Shown piece by piece: positions 41,834 through 49,597 of a DNA stretch of 64,000 nucleotides (position 1 is its first letter; each line of letters starts with the position of its first letter). Made by a program: the position numbers and the translations under genes. A model generated the notes under the pieces. The model worked only from the letters and a program-made list of their open reading frames with translations. It was not told the DNA's origin and searched no databases. The stretch is from Pseudomonas paralcaligenes (lineage in GTDB: Bacteria; Pseudomonadota; Gammaproteobacteria; Pseudomonadales; Pseudomonadaceae). The stretch spans positions 434,001 through 498,000 of the forward strand of contig NZ_BPFX01000007.1 of the NCBI RefSeq assembly GCF_019655855.1, given 5' to 3'.

Positions 41834-41930
41834 ATGGCCGGCAACCCGCCCCGCCCGGTCCATCGCCAGCCAGCAGCCTTATCGGCTGCTCCGACATGAA
41901 GCACGGCAGCGGGACCAAGCCATCGTTTTG

Positions 41931-42056
41931 GCTATGTCCCCATGGTTGCACACCTTGTGGGAGCGGATTTATCCGCGAACTTCGCGGCCAATCGGAATGC
42001 CGCCCAGCCGCTCCCACAAGAGCAGGATTGCGCCACCAACACGTAAGGGGGACATA
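41931..42056. mobile_element. REP doublet element flanked by 12-bp direct repeats
   Basis: The direct repeat GCCATCGTTTTG occurs at 41919-41930 and 42057-42068. Between them, 126 bases end in inverse copies of GCTATGTCCCC (41931-41941) and GGGGACATAGC and contain the doublet GTGGGAGCGGATTTATCCGC..GCCGCTCCCAC (41957-42017). This looks like one insertion event of a REPIN-type element, with the direct repeat as the duplicated target. The 309-base gap between azoR and the next gene contains nothing else. Confidence 0.6.
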
Positions 42057-42141
42057 GCCATCGTTTTGCGCGACAAGTCACCCTGCCTGACAAGCGCATG
42101 CCCTACCCTGGCCCCAAACCACTTCGAAGCAGCCGCCCACG

Positions 42142-42444
42142 ATGAGCGACAGCAGCCACCTGATCCTCTTCCTCGCCACCCAGTTCCTGCTGCCATTCGG
42201 CCTGGGCCACCTGTATTGCAGGAGCCAGGGAATACCCAGCAACTCCTGGCAGGCCGGGGGTATCCACCTCGTCGCCCTGTCAGTCGCGATGCTGTTGTTC
42301 AGCGGCCTGTTCGGCCTGCCGGCCCCCGTGAAGAACGTCGGCTTCGTAAGCGACCGCTCCATGGGCCTGACCTGTGGCGCCATCGGTATCGCCGGAGGCA
42401 TGCTGATGGGCTTTCTCGCCCGACGTTTCGAGAGCCGCAGCTGA
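42142..42444 (+). CDS. Small membrane protein of unknown function
   Basis: A 100-residue protein with three hydrophobic segments: LILFLATQFLLPFGLGHL, GIHLVALSVAMLLFSGLFGL and GLTCGAIGIAGGMLMGFLA. Probably an inner-membrane protein with a short cytoplasmic tail. No family recognised. No strong ribosome site upstream. The next gene, also a membrane protein, follows after 42 bases on the same strand, so they may form a two-gene unit. Confidence 0.6.
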   Translation: MSDSSHLILFLATQFLLPFGLGHLYCRSQGIPSNSWQAGGIHLVALSVAMLLFSGLFGLPAPVKNVGFVSDRSMGLTCGAIGIAGGMLMGFLARRFESRS

Positions 42445-42486
42445 CGGCGCCCCGCACTCACCCATCCCGAAGGAAGCGCACCCCAC

Positions 42487-43005
42487 ATGGAAGCTCGCCT
42501 ACTGCCCCTGCCGGAGTTCGGCAACGTCCACTTCTACCGGGTCATCACCCTGCTCTTTCTGTTGCTCATCGCCGGCATGACGCTGGCGGGCATGGCCAGG
42601 GGCGAAGTCGCGCCACTCTCTCCCCTCCCGCTTGTCGTGCTGGCCATGATCGGCCGCTTCAGCGTGGAGTGGCTCAGGGTCGCCAGGAGCCAGCCGGCGT
42701 TCATCCATGGCGACGAACTGGTGCTGTGCGGCGCGGATGGCGACCGCCGGGTGGCGCTGTCGACGATCAGCTCGACCAGGTCCAGGTACAGCCTCTTCAT
42801 GGTGCGGCGCTACCGCTCCTGGTCGGAGCATCTAGCCTTCGTGCAGCTCACCCTGAACAGCGGCGAGCGCCTCCACACGCTCGCCGAGAGCGCCTTCTTC
42901 GAATGTCCACCCGCCAAGAGCACCGTACAGGCCGTAGAGGCAGAGGTTCTCTCGGCCAAGATGAGGGACATCGCCAAGCGACAGGTCGGTGGCGGCAGCC
43001 ATTAG
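42487..43005 (+). CDS. Membrane protein with cytoplasmic PH-like domain, unknown function
   Basis: A 172-residue protein. Two hydrophobic segments near the N-terminus (VITLLFLLLIAGMTLAGMA and LPLVVLAMIGRFSV) are followed by a soluble domain of about 110 residues with alternating hydrophobic residues (FIHGDELVLCGADGDRRVAL, SEHLAFVQLTLNSGERLHTL). This layout resembles bacterial PH-like or YcxB-like membrane proteins, but the match is by pattern only. GAAGGAAG lies about ten bases before the ATG. Confidence 0.6.
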   Translation: MEARLLPLPEFGNVHFYRVITLLFLLLIAGMTLAGMARGEVAPLSPLPLVVLAMIGRFSVEWLRVARSQPAFIHGDELVLCGADGDRRVALSTISSTRSRYSLFMVRRYRSWSEHLAFVQLTLNSGERLHTLAESAFFECPPAKSTVQAVEAEVLSAKMRDIAKRQVGGGSH

Positions 43006-43098
43006 CAGCGACTGCGTGATGAAAACGCCTCGGCGCCTGAGCGATACAATGCCGCTCATTTCGACGCCCAGCTGGCCTGCCCCGGAGCCATCCCCCCG

Positions 43099-43794
43099 AT
43101 GTTCACCCTCACCCACCTGACCACCCCGCCGCCCGAGGCCCTGAACAGCCAGGTGCTGCAGATGGTGGTCGACTACTTCAGCGACCTCAGCCCCGCGCCG
43201 CTGACGCCCAGCAACCCGCTCTATCCGCTGTACCAGTACGTCATCGGCTTCGAGGTGCACCTGTACCTGCAGGCCATGGGCGACGAGGAAGGCAGCGGCG
43301 CCCGGCTGATCCTCGCCCTCGACGACGAGGACCCGTCCCGGGTGCTCGGCTTCGCCCTCTATCTGCCCAGCGCGGACGACCCGGACGCCTGCACCCTAAC
43401 CTACCTGGCCGTGCTCGCCAGCCACCGCCGCCGCGGCATCGCCCGCGCCCTGCTGCAGCGGATGCTGCTGCTCCACCCGCATGCCGCGCTGGCCTGCGTG
43501 GCGGGCCGGGTGCCGACCTTCGAGGCCCTGGGCTTCCGGGTGCTGGCCGCGCGCGGGTCGCAGGTGCTGATGAACACCCGCGACCACGCCTCGGACGGCT
43601 GGGTGGCGGTGCAGAACCTGGCGCCGGTCTTCCAGTCCAAGGAGGTCCGGCAGATCCACACCTACCTGCTCAAGCAGCACGGCCAGCGGGCCATGAGCGA
43701 TGCGGAAAAGCAGCGCGACCGCCTGCTCGACCAGCTCGCCCGGCAGGCCGAGGCGCTGGTCGGCGAACGCCTCGCCGCGCGGCGCCTGCACTAG
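43099..43794 (+). CDS. GNAT family N-acetyltransferase
   Basis: A 231-residue protein. The acetyl-CoA site is visible in the middle: LTYLAVLASHRRRGIARALL (RRRGIA is the Q/RxxGxG/A loop) after the strand LGFALYLPS. After the GNAT core, the chain continues with about 70 residues rich in charged and glutamine residues (QHGQRAMSDAEKQRDRLLDQ), probably helical. Substrate unknown. Alone between two membrane-protein genes and the ecotin gene. Confidence 0.82.
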   Translation: MFTLTHLTTPPPEALNSQVLQMVVDYFSDLSPAPLTPSNPLYPLYQYVIGFEVHLYLQAMGDEEGSGARLILALDDEDPSRVLGFALYLPSADDPDACTLTYLAVLASHRRRGIARALLQRMLLLHPHAALACVAGRVPTFEALGFRVLAARGSQVLMNTRDHASDGWVAVQNLAPVFQSKEVRQIHTYLLKQHGQRAMSDAEKQRDRLLDQLARQAEALVGERLAARRLH

Positions 43795-43965
43795 CGTTCC
43801 GACCACAACAACACGCGGCCATCCACTAGACTTCCAGCGCGCCTGCGGCGTTTCGCCACCCCGGCCCGGGGAACTCGCCTGCCCTCCGCGGGTCTGTGCT
43901 AGCCCGCCGATCCGGCGCCCATCCCCAACGGACGGCCCACAAGGCCCACTCAGCAAGGATTCTTC

Positions 43966-44442
43966 ATGACCTCTCGCACGCTCCCCCTCGTCACCCTCGC
44001 CTGCGCCCTGCCCCTGGCCGCCTGCGCCGCCACGCCCGAGGCGCTCAAGCCCTACCCGGTCGCGCCCGAGGGCCTGACCCGCCACGTGATCGACCTGCCG
44101 GCCCAGGCCGACGAAGCCGACCGCCGGGTGGAACTGATCGCCGGCAAGACCCTTGAAGTGGACTGCAACCACCACAGCCTGGGCGGCCAGTGGCAGGAGA
44201 AGACCGTCGAAGGCTGGGGCTACAACTATTACGAGCTGGGCCAGGTCGGCCCGGCCCGCAGCACCCTGATGGCCTGCCCGGACAACAGCCGCCGGCAGGC
44301 CTTCGTCCCGGTCGGCGGCGAGCCCCTGCTGGTGCGCTACAACAGCAAGCTGCCGCTGGTGATCTACGCCCCCGCCGACGTGGAAGTGCGCTACCGCATC
44401 TGGTCCGCCGCGGAGCACAGCAGCGCCGCGCCGAAGCAGTAA
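43966..44442 (+). CDS. eco: Ecotin, serine protease inhibitor, apparently lipidated
   Basis: A 158-residue protein that matches ecotin throughout: LKPYPVAPEGLTRHVIDLP, KTLEVDCNHHSLGG, EKTVEGWGYNYYELGQV, STLMACPD, LVRYNSKLPLVIYAP and EVRYRIW. The reactive-site residue is Met in STLMAC, as in E. coli, so it should inhibit trypsin-, chymotrypsin- and elastase-like proteases. The disulfide cysteines (VDCN, ACPD) are kept. The signal ends LPLAAC (Cys20), a lipobox, whereas E. coli ecotin is a soluble periplasmic protein. AAGGATT precedes the ATG. Confidence 0.92.
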   Translation: MTSRTLPLVTLACALPLAACAATPEALKPYPVAPEGLTRHVIDLPAQADEADRRVELIAGKTLEVDCNHHSLGGQWQEKTVEGWGYNYYELGQVGPARSTLMACPDNSRRQAFVPVGGEPLLVRYNSKLPLVIYAPADVEVRYRIWSAAEHSSAAPKQ

Positions 44443-44526
44443 ACGGCCGGCGCAGGCACCCTGCGGTTGCCTGGAGCTTCGGACTTCGCCGAAACTCCAG
44501 GCCTGCCCCACCGACAAGGAAGCCCC

Positions 44527-44925
44527 ATGCGCCTGATCGCCCGCCACACCAAGCTCATCATGCTCGTCACCGGCGCCCTCACCTGCACCATGTTCTACAA
44601 CGTGGTCGCCCCGCAGGCGGCGCTGCAGTCGATGTTCGGCGCCACCCTGGCCGACGGCGCGCTGGGCGAGATCATCACCCGCAGCTGGGGCGCGCTGATC
44701 ACCCTGGTGGGCGCCATGCTGATCTACGGCGCCTTCAATACCGCGGTGCGGCCACTGGTACTGGTGGTCGCCGGCGTGAGCAAGCTGCTGTTCGTCGCCC
44801 TGCTGGTGCTGCTCGGTGGCGAATTCCTGCCCAAGACCCTCACGCCGATCATCATCGACAGCCTCGCCGTGCTGCTCTACATCCTCTGCCTGCCCCAGGC
44901 ACGGCGCGAAGCGACGGCCCGCTGA
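44527..44925 (+). CDS. Small membrane protein of unknown function
   Basis: A 132-residue protein with four hydrophobic segments (LIMLVTGALTCTMFYNVVAP, ALITLVGAMLIYGAFN, LVLVVAGVSKLLFVALLVLL, IIIDSLAVLLYILCL). No known motif. ACAAGGAAGCCCC gives a good ribosome site. A GCCTGGAG..CTCCAGGC hairpin between the ecotin gene and this one (about 44469-44502) may end the ecotin transcript. Confidence 0.7.
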   Translation: MRLIARHTKLIMLVTGALTCTMFYNVVAPQAALQSMFGATLADGALGEIITRSWGALITLVGAMLIYGAFNTAVRPLVLVVAGVSKLLFVALLVLLGGEFLPKTLTPIIIDSLAVLLYILCLPQARREATAR

Positions 44926-45058
44926 GCCCGGCGTGGCAGCCACCGCCCGCCACCCACGCCGCGTCACCGCCGACCGCTAGGCACCTCGGGGTGCCACCCT
45001 CCCCCTCGCCCGCTACAATGCGCGCCTTGCCGTGCCACGCCTATAAAGAAGAAACACC

Positions 45059-47074
45059 ATGTCCCTGCCCAAGAACCATCTGGAACTGCTCAGCCCTGCC
45101 CGCGACGTGGGCATCGCCCGCGAGGCCATCCTGCATGGGGCCGACGCCGTGTACATCGGCGGGCCGAGCTTCGGCGCGCGGCACAACGCCTGCAACGAGG
45201 TGAGCGATATCGCCGAGCTGGTGACGTTCGCCCGCCGCTACCACGCGCGGGTGTTCACCACCCTCAACACCATCTTCCACGACGACGAGCTGGAGCAGGT
45301 GCGCACGCTGATCCACCAGCTCTACGACGCCGGCGTCGACGCGCTGATCGTGCAGGACATGGGCGTGATGGAGCTGGACATCCCGCCGATCGAGCTGCAC
45401 GCCAGCACCCAGACCGACATCCGCACCCTGGACCGGGCCAGGTTCCTCGACCAGGCCGGCTTCTCCCAGCTGGTGCTGGCGCGCGAGCTGAACCTGCAGG
45501 AAATCCGCGCCATCGCCGATGCCACCGACGCGGCCATCGAGTTCTTCATCCACGGCGCGCTGTGCGTGGCCTTCTCCGGCCAGTGCAACATCTCCCACGC
45601 CCAGACCGGGCGCAGCGCCAACCGCGGCGACTGCTCCCAGGCCTGCCGCCTGCCGTACACCCTCAAGGACGACCAGGGCCGCGTGGTGGCCTTCGAGAAG
45701 CACCTGCTGTCGATGAAGGACAACAACCAGAGCGCCAACCTGCGCGCCCTGGTCGAGGCCGGCGTGCGCTCGTTCAAGATCGAGGGCCGCTACAAGGACA
45801 TGGGCTACGTGAAGAACATCACCGCCCACTACCGCAAGGAACTCGACGCGATTCTCGAAGACCGCCCGGACCTGGCCCGCGCCTCGAGCGGCCGCACCGC
45901 GCACTTCTTCCTGCCCGATCCGGACAAGACCTTCCACCGCGGCAGCACCGACTACTTCGTCACCGAGCGCAAGGTGGACATCGGCGCCTTCGACTCGCCG
46001 ACTTTCACCGGCCTGGCCGTGGGCTTTGTCGAGAAGGTCAACAAACGCGACCTGATCGCCGTCACCCATGAGCCGCTGTCCAACGGCGACGGCCTCAACG
46101 TGCTGGTCAAGCGCGAGGTGGTGGGCTTCCGCGCCAACATCGCCGAGATGAAGAGCGAATTCGAAGAAGACGGCGAGAAGCGCTACCGCTACCGCGTAGA
46201 GCCCAACGAGATGCCCGAGGGCCTGTTCCGCCTGCGGCCCAACCATCCGCTCTCCCGCAACCTCGACCACAACTGGCAGCAGGCGCTGCAGAAGACCTCC
46301 GCCGAGCGCCGTATCGGCGTGAGCTGGAAGGCCGAACTGCGCGAAGAACGCCTGCATCTCACCGCCACCAGCGAGGAAGGCATCAGCGCCCAGGCGGAGC
46401 TGCCCGGCCCGTTCGGCGTGGCCAACAAGCCGGAGCAGGCGCTCGACGGCCTGCGCGACCTGCTGACCCAGCTCGGCACCACCGAATACCACGCCCTGGA
46501 CGTGGCGCTGGACGCGCCGCAAGCGTTCTTCGTGCCCAACTCGCAGCTCAAGGCCCTGCGCCGCGAGGCCATCGAGAAGCTCACCGAGGCGCGCGTGGCC
46601 GCCCACCCGCGCGGCAGCCGCAAGGCCGAGACCAGCCCGCCGCCGGTGTACCCGGAGTCGCACTTGTCGTTCCTCTACAACGTCTACAACCAGAAGGCCC
46701 GCGACTTCTACCACCGCCACGGCGTGCAGCTGATCGATGCGGCCTACGAGGCCCACGAGGAAGAAGGCGAGGTGCCGGTGATGATCACCAAGCACTGCCT
46801 GCGCTTCTCCTTCAACCTGTGCCCCAAGCAGGCCAAGGGCGTCACCGGCGTGCGCACCAAGGTGCAGCCGATGCAGCTGATCCACGGCGACGAGGTGCTG
46901 ACCCTGAAGTTCGACTGCAAGCCGTGCGAGATGCACGTGGTCGGCAAGATGAAGGGCCACATCCTCGACCTGCCGCAGCCGGGCAGCACAGCCCACAGCA
47001 AGATGGTCGCCAGCATCAGCCCCGAGGACCTGCTCAAGACCATCCGCAACAAGCCGGCCGGCTACAGCCACTGA
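45059..47074 (+). CDS. rlhA: 23S rRNA 5-hydroxycytidine C2501 synthase (peptidase U32 family)
   Basis: A 671-residue protein that follows E. coli RlhA (YdcP) closely: HLELLSPARDVGIAREAILH, DAVYIGGPSFGARHNA, PIELHASTQTDIRT, EFFIHGALCVAFSGQCNISH, GDCSQACRLPYTLKDDQGRV, RSFKIEGRYKDMGYVKNITA, and the DUF3656 region ending FDCKPCEMHVVGK. Cysteines of CNISH, CSQAC, CLRFSFNLCP and CKPC are the likely iron-sulfur or prephenate-site residues. RlhA hydroxylates C2501 of 23S rRNA. Its last 13 bases overlap the convergent DUF2938 gene. Confidence 0.93.
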   Translation: MSLPKNHLELLSPARDVGIAREAILHGADAVYIGGPSFGARHNACNEVSDIAELVTFARRYHARVFTTLNTIFHDDELEQVRTLIHQLYDAGVDALIVQDMGVMELDIPPIELHASTQTDIRTLDRARFLDQAGFSQLVLARELNLQEIRAIADATDAAIEFFIHGALCVAFSGQCNISHAQTGRSANRGDCSQACRLPYTLKDDQGRVVAFEKHLLSMKDNNQSANLRALVEAGVRSFKIEGRYKDMGYVKNITAHYRKELDAILEDRPDLARASSGRTAHFFLPDPDKTFHRGSTDYFVTERKVDIGAFDSPTFTGLAVGFVEKVNKRDLIAVTHEPLSNGDGLNVLVKREVVGFRANIAEMKSEFEEDGEKRYRYRVEPNEMPEGLFRLRPNHPLSRNLDHNWQQALQKTSAERRIGVSWKAELREERLHLTATSEEGISAQAELPGPFGVANKPEQALDGLRDLLTQLGTTEYHALDVALDAPQAFFVPNSQLKALRREAIEKLTEARVAAHPRGSRKAETSPPPVYPESHLSFLYNVYNQKARDFYHRHGVQLIDAAYEAHEEEGEVPVMITKHCLRFSFNLCPKQAKGVTGVRTKVQPMQLIHGDEVLTLKFDCKPCEMHVVGKMKGHILDLPQPGSTAHSKMVASISPEDLLKTIRNKPAGYSH

Positions 47075-47541
47075 GCCAGGGCCAGGCCGCTCAGGTACAG
47101 GCCCGCGCCGAACACCAGGTGGGTCAGCAGCGCCCGCGAGCGCGCCTGCCAGGGCTTCGGCGTGCGCGACGCGGCCAGGCCCATGCCGAACGCCGGCTGC
47201 ATCAGCAATAGCGGCGCGGCCACGGTGAGCGCGCCGAACGCCAGCGCCGGCGCGGGCGTCGGCCGCTGCAGCCAGTCGCCGCCCACCCACGCCAGGAACA
47301 CTCCGGCGAAGGCCAGCCCGGTCAGGTAGTGGAAGGCCCAGCCCAGCGCCCGCTCGCCGCGCACCGGCGGCGCCTTGCCGATGGCCGCGTGGCGGAAACG
47401 GCCATGGCCCATGTGCCCGAGCCAGCGGCCGACCAGCGCGTAGTCCAGCGCCGCCACGCCGAACAGACGCCGCCGCGCCAGGGTCCAGGCATCCAGCACC
47501 AGCGTCGCGCCAATGCCCAGCATGATCATCTCGACTGTCAT
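47062..47541 (-). CDS. DUF2938 family membrane protein
   Basis: A 159-residue protein with four hydrophobic segments and the DUF2938 marks: GIGATLVLDAWTLARRRLFG, LDYALVGRWLGHMGHGRFRH, GERALGWAFHYLTGLAFAG, LLMQPAFGMGLAASRTPKP. Function unknown. The ATG at 47541 follows GGAGG by five bases. It is divergent from a MerR regulator with a shared palindromic operator, so it is probably induced by whatever the regulator senses. Confidence 0.85.
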   Translation of the reverse strand: MTVEMIMLGIGATLVLDAWTLARRRLFGVAALDYALVGRWLGHMGHGRFRHAAIGKAPPVRGERALGWAFHYLTGLAFAGVFLAWVGGDWLQRPTPAPALAFGALTVAAPLLLMQPAFGMGLAASRTPKPWQARSRALLTHLVFGAGLYLSGLALAQWL

Positions 47542-47592
47542 AGCCACCTCCTTCTAACCTGTGGGAAAGCCCGTTGCGACAAGGCTGCCCGT

Positions 47593-47612
47593 TCAAGTCG
47601 ACTTGAGGTCAA
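47593..47612 (-). promoter_or_regulatory. MerR-type operator/promoter of the DUF2938 gene
   Basis: Perfect 14-base palindrome TCAAGTCGACTTGA (47593-47606) directly abutting a minus-strand -35 TTGACC (47612-47607). Palindromes placed just downstream of a -35 in a stretched spacer are the hallmark of MerR-family activation. Confidence 0.7.
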
Positions 47613-47615
47613 GCG

Positions 47616-48074
47616 ATGAAAGAGATGGATATCGGCAAGGTGGCGCGCTGGTCCGGCCTGCCCGCCTCGACCCTGCGCTACTACGAGGAAAAGGGGCTGA
47701 TCCGCTCCATCGGCCGCAATGGCCTGAGACGGGTGTTCGGCGAATCGGTGATCCAGCGCCTGGCGCTGATCGCGCTGGGCCGCAGCGCCGGCTTCTCGCT
47801 GGACGACATCGCCGCGATGCTGGCGACCGAGGGCGGCGCGAACATCGACCGCGAGCAGCTGGCGCACAAGGCCGACGCGCTGGACCAGACTATCCGCCGG
47901 CTGTCCGCCATCCGCGACGGCCTGCGCCACGCGGCGGTCTGCCCCGCCAGCGATCACCTGGCGTGCCCGAAATTCCAGCGGCTGATGGACCTGGCCGCCC
48001 GCCAGGCGGCGCGCCAGCGGCACACGCCGGTGCCGGAAAAAACGACGCCGACCGGCAGTCGCGGGTCGGCGTAA
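47616..48074 (+). CDS. MerR family transcriptional regulator
   Basis: A 152-residue regulator. The winged helix is MDIGKVARWSGLPASTLRYY (recognition helix) and LIRSIGRNGLRRVF, followed by the coiled-coil dimerisation helix (HKADALDQTIRRLSAIRDGL) and a CPASDHLACPKFQRL tail with two cysteines, which could bind a metal or be redox-active. Divergent from the DUF2938 gene. Members of this subgroup often sense oxidants or aldehydes; the signal here is unknown. Confidence 0.88.
   Translation: MKEMDIGKVARWSGLPASTLRYYEEKGLIRSIGRNGLRRVFGESVIQRLALIALGRSAGFSLDDIAAMLATEGGANIDREQLAHKADALDQTIRRLSAIRDGLRHAAVCPASDHLACPKFQRLMDLAARQAARQRHTPVPEKTTPTGSRGSA
48037..48072 (-). terminator. intrinsic terminator for the metQ-like gene
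   Basis: Stem ACGCCGACC / GGTCGGCGT with TTTTTT on the minus-strand side (48042-48037). It overlaps the last codons of the merR gene but is oriented for transcription coming from the metQ-like gene. Confidence 0.65.
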
Positions 48075-48115
48075 AAGAGGCGAAGGCGGCCAGGCCTTCT
48101 CCGTCGTGACTCGTC

Positions 48116-48172
48116 GTGGGGTGCGCCGTGCGCACCGGCAAGCCGCTACCGGGCGCCGGTGCGCACGACCTG
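48116..48172. repeat. GTGGGGTGCGC palindromic element
   Basis: GTGGGGTGCGCCGTGCGCACCGG, here GGGGTGCGCCGTGCGCACC, paired in part with GCCGGTGCGCAC. A shortened relative of the GTAGGGTGCGC family between the merR and metQ-like genes. Confidence 0.55.
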
Positions 48173-48194
48173 TGCGGGCGCGGCTTTCAGCCGA

Positions 48195-48977
48195 TCAGAA
48201 CGCGGGCACCACGGCGCCCGAGTAGCGTTTCTCGATGAAGGCCTTCACTTCCGGGCTGGTCAGCGCCGCGGAGAGCTTGCGGATGGCGTCGCTGTCCTGG
48301 TTGTCCGGGCGCGACACCAGGTAGTTGACGTAGGGCGAGTCGCTGCCTTCGATCACCAGCGCGTCCTTGCCGGGGTTCAGCTTGGCTTCCAGGGCGTAGT
48401 TGGTGTTGATCAGCGCCAGGTCGACCTGGTCCAGCACCCGCGGCAGGATGGCCGCCTCCAGCTCCCGGAACTTGAACCCGTGCGGGTTCTCGGCGATGTC
48501 CTTGGGCGTGGCCAGGGCGTTGTTCGGGTCCTTGAGCACGATCAGGCCGGCCTTCTGCAGCAGGAGCAGGGCGCGGCCGCTGTTGCTGCCCTCGTTGGGC
48601 AGGGCGATGGTCGCGCCGTCCGGCAGGTCCTTGAGCGACTTGTACTTCAGCGAGTAGCCGCCGAAGGGCTCGACGTGCACGCCCTTGACGATCACCAGGT
48701 CGGTGCCGCGGTCCTTGTTGAAGGTGTCCAGGTAGGGCTTGGTCTGGAAGTAGTTGGCGTCCAGCTGCTTCTGGCTCACCTGCAGGTTGGGCTGCACGTA
48801 GTCGGTGAACACCTTGACGTCCAGATCGACGCCCTCCCGGGCCAGCTGCGGCTTCACCAGTTCGAGGATTTCCGCGTGGGGCACCGGGGTGGCGGCCACG
48901 CTCAGCTTCTCGCCGGCATGGGCCAGGGTGGCGGAAAGGGCGGCCGCCAGGGCGGTCAACAGCAGGGTCTTGTTCAT
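48195..48977 (-). CDS. MetQ/NlpA family ABC-transporter substrate-binding protein
   Basis: A 260-residue periplasmic binding protein: signal ending LAHA|GEKLSV, then TPVPHAEILELVKPQLA, KVFTDYVQPNLQV, DANYFQTKPYLDTFN, ATIALPNEGSNSGRALLLLQ and DLALINTNYALEA. No lipobox cysteine, unlike E. coli MetQ. The family binds methionine and related sulfur compounds. No metN or metI gene is near, so it must use permease parts from elsewhere. Its upstream region (49068-49130) is unusually A+T-rich (ATTCCATAAAATAATG), as at many sulfur-starvation promoters. Confidence 0.88.
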   Translation of the reverse strand: MNKTLLLTALAAALSATLAHAGEKLSVAATPVPHAEILELVKPQLAREGVDLDVKVFTDYVQPNLQVSQKQLDANYFQTKPYLDTFNKDRGTDLVIVKGVHVEPFGGYSLKYKSLKDLPDGATIALPNEGSNSGRALLLLQKAGLIVLKDPNNALATPKDIAENPHGFKFRELEAAILPRVLDQVDLALINTNYALEAKLNPGKDALVIEGSDSPYVNYLVSRPDNQDSDAIRKLSAALTSPEVKAFIEKRYSGAVVPAF

Positions 48978-49130
48978 GTCCGTTCGTCTCGCTCGATACG
49001 CCGCGGCTGGATCGTCAGCCCGCGGCAGAAGGGGTTGTGGCCCGTGGGTAGGCGGGTAGCGAGACGGTACGGATTTTCTTTTATTCCATAAAATAATGTT
49101 TTCTTATTTTTATATATCCAAAATCACAAA

Positions 49131-49343
49131 TCAGGCGCGACGCAGCTCACCGTCGCTCATCTGCGCGCGGGCGGCGCGCAGGTCCTGGGCGTCCTGATTG
49201 AGCAGGTGCACCACGTTGAGCAGCTGCTGGCGCAGCAGTTGGTCGCCGGTACGCTCGGCGGCCCGCATCACGGCCAGCGCGGCGTCCTCGTTGTGGCTGG
49301 CCACCAGGTCGAGGGTCTTGCGGATCGATCGTGTCACACGCAT
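49131..49343 (-). CDS. Small hypothetical helical protein
   Basis: A 70-residue protein, MRVTRSIRKTLDLVASHNED onward, predicted to be two amphipathic helices (LAVMRAAERTGDQLLRQQLL, VVHLLNQDAQDLRAARAQM). Basic start, no signal or membrane segment. The ATG at 49343 is chosen because the frame upstream of it has no protein character. AGAG lies 11 bases before it. Function unknown. The 255-base gap to the chemoreceptor gene holds nothing that I recognise. Confidence 0.5.
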   Translation of the reverse strand: MRVTRSIRKTLDLVASHNEDAALAVMRAAERTGDQLLRQQLLNVVHLLNQDAQDLRAARAQMSDGELRRA

Positions 49344-49597
49344 GGAAAACAGCTCTTGCCGATGAACGAGCAGGCACCCTACTCCGCCCTCGTTGCTCTT
49401 TTGTTGCAGCCGCCCGGTGCGCCGACGGAAGACCTTTGCCAATCGTTACGCGGGAGTCATTCTGACCGCGATGCGGTCACGAAGACACCCGGTCGAAACG
49501 ACAGCATCGCTGCAAGCCGCTGATTGAAAAGGCAAACCTCGCTGGCATGAAAAGTGATCCAAATGGACAACTTTCAAGAAACCCATCGGTGACCTCC

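Noticed and set aside
45041..47596. 851-codon open frame on the minus strand
   Set aside because: Antisense of rlhA; no recognisable domain, composition typical of a shadow.
48978..49130. SAM riboswitch upstream of the metQ-like gene
   Set aside because: No conserved stems; the region is a short A+T-rich promoter-like stretch.
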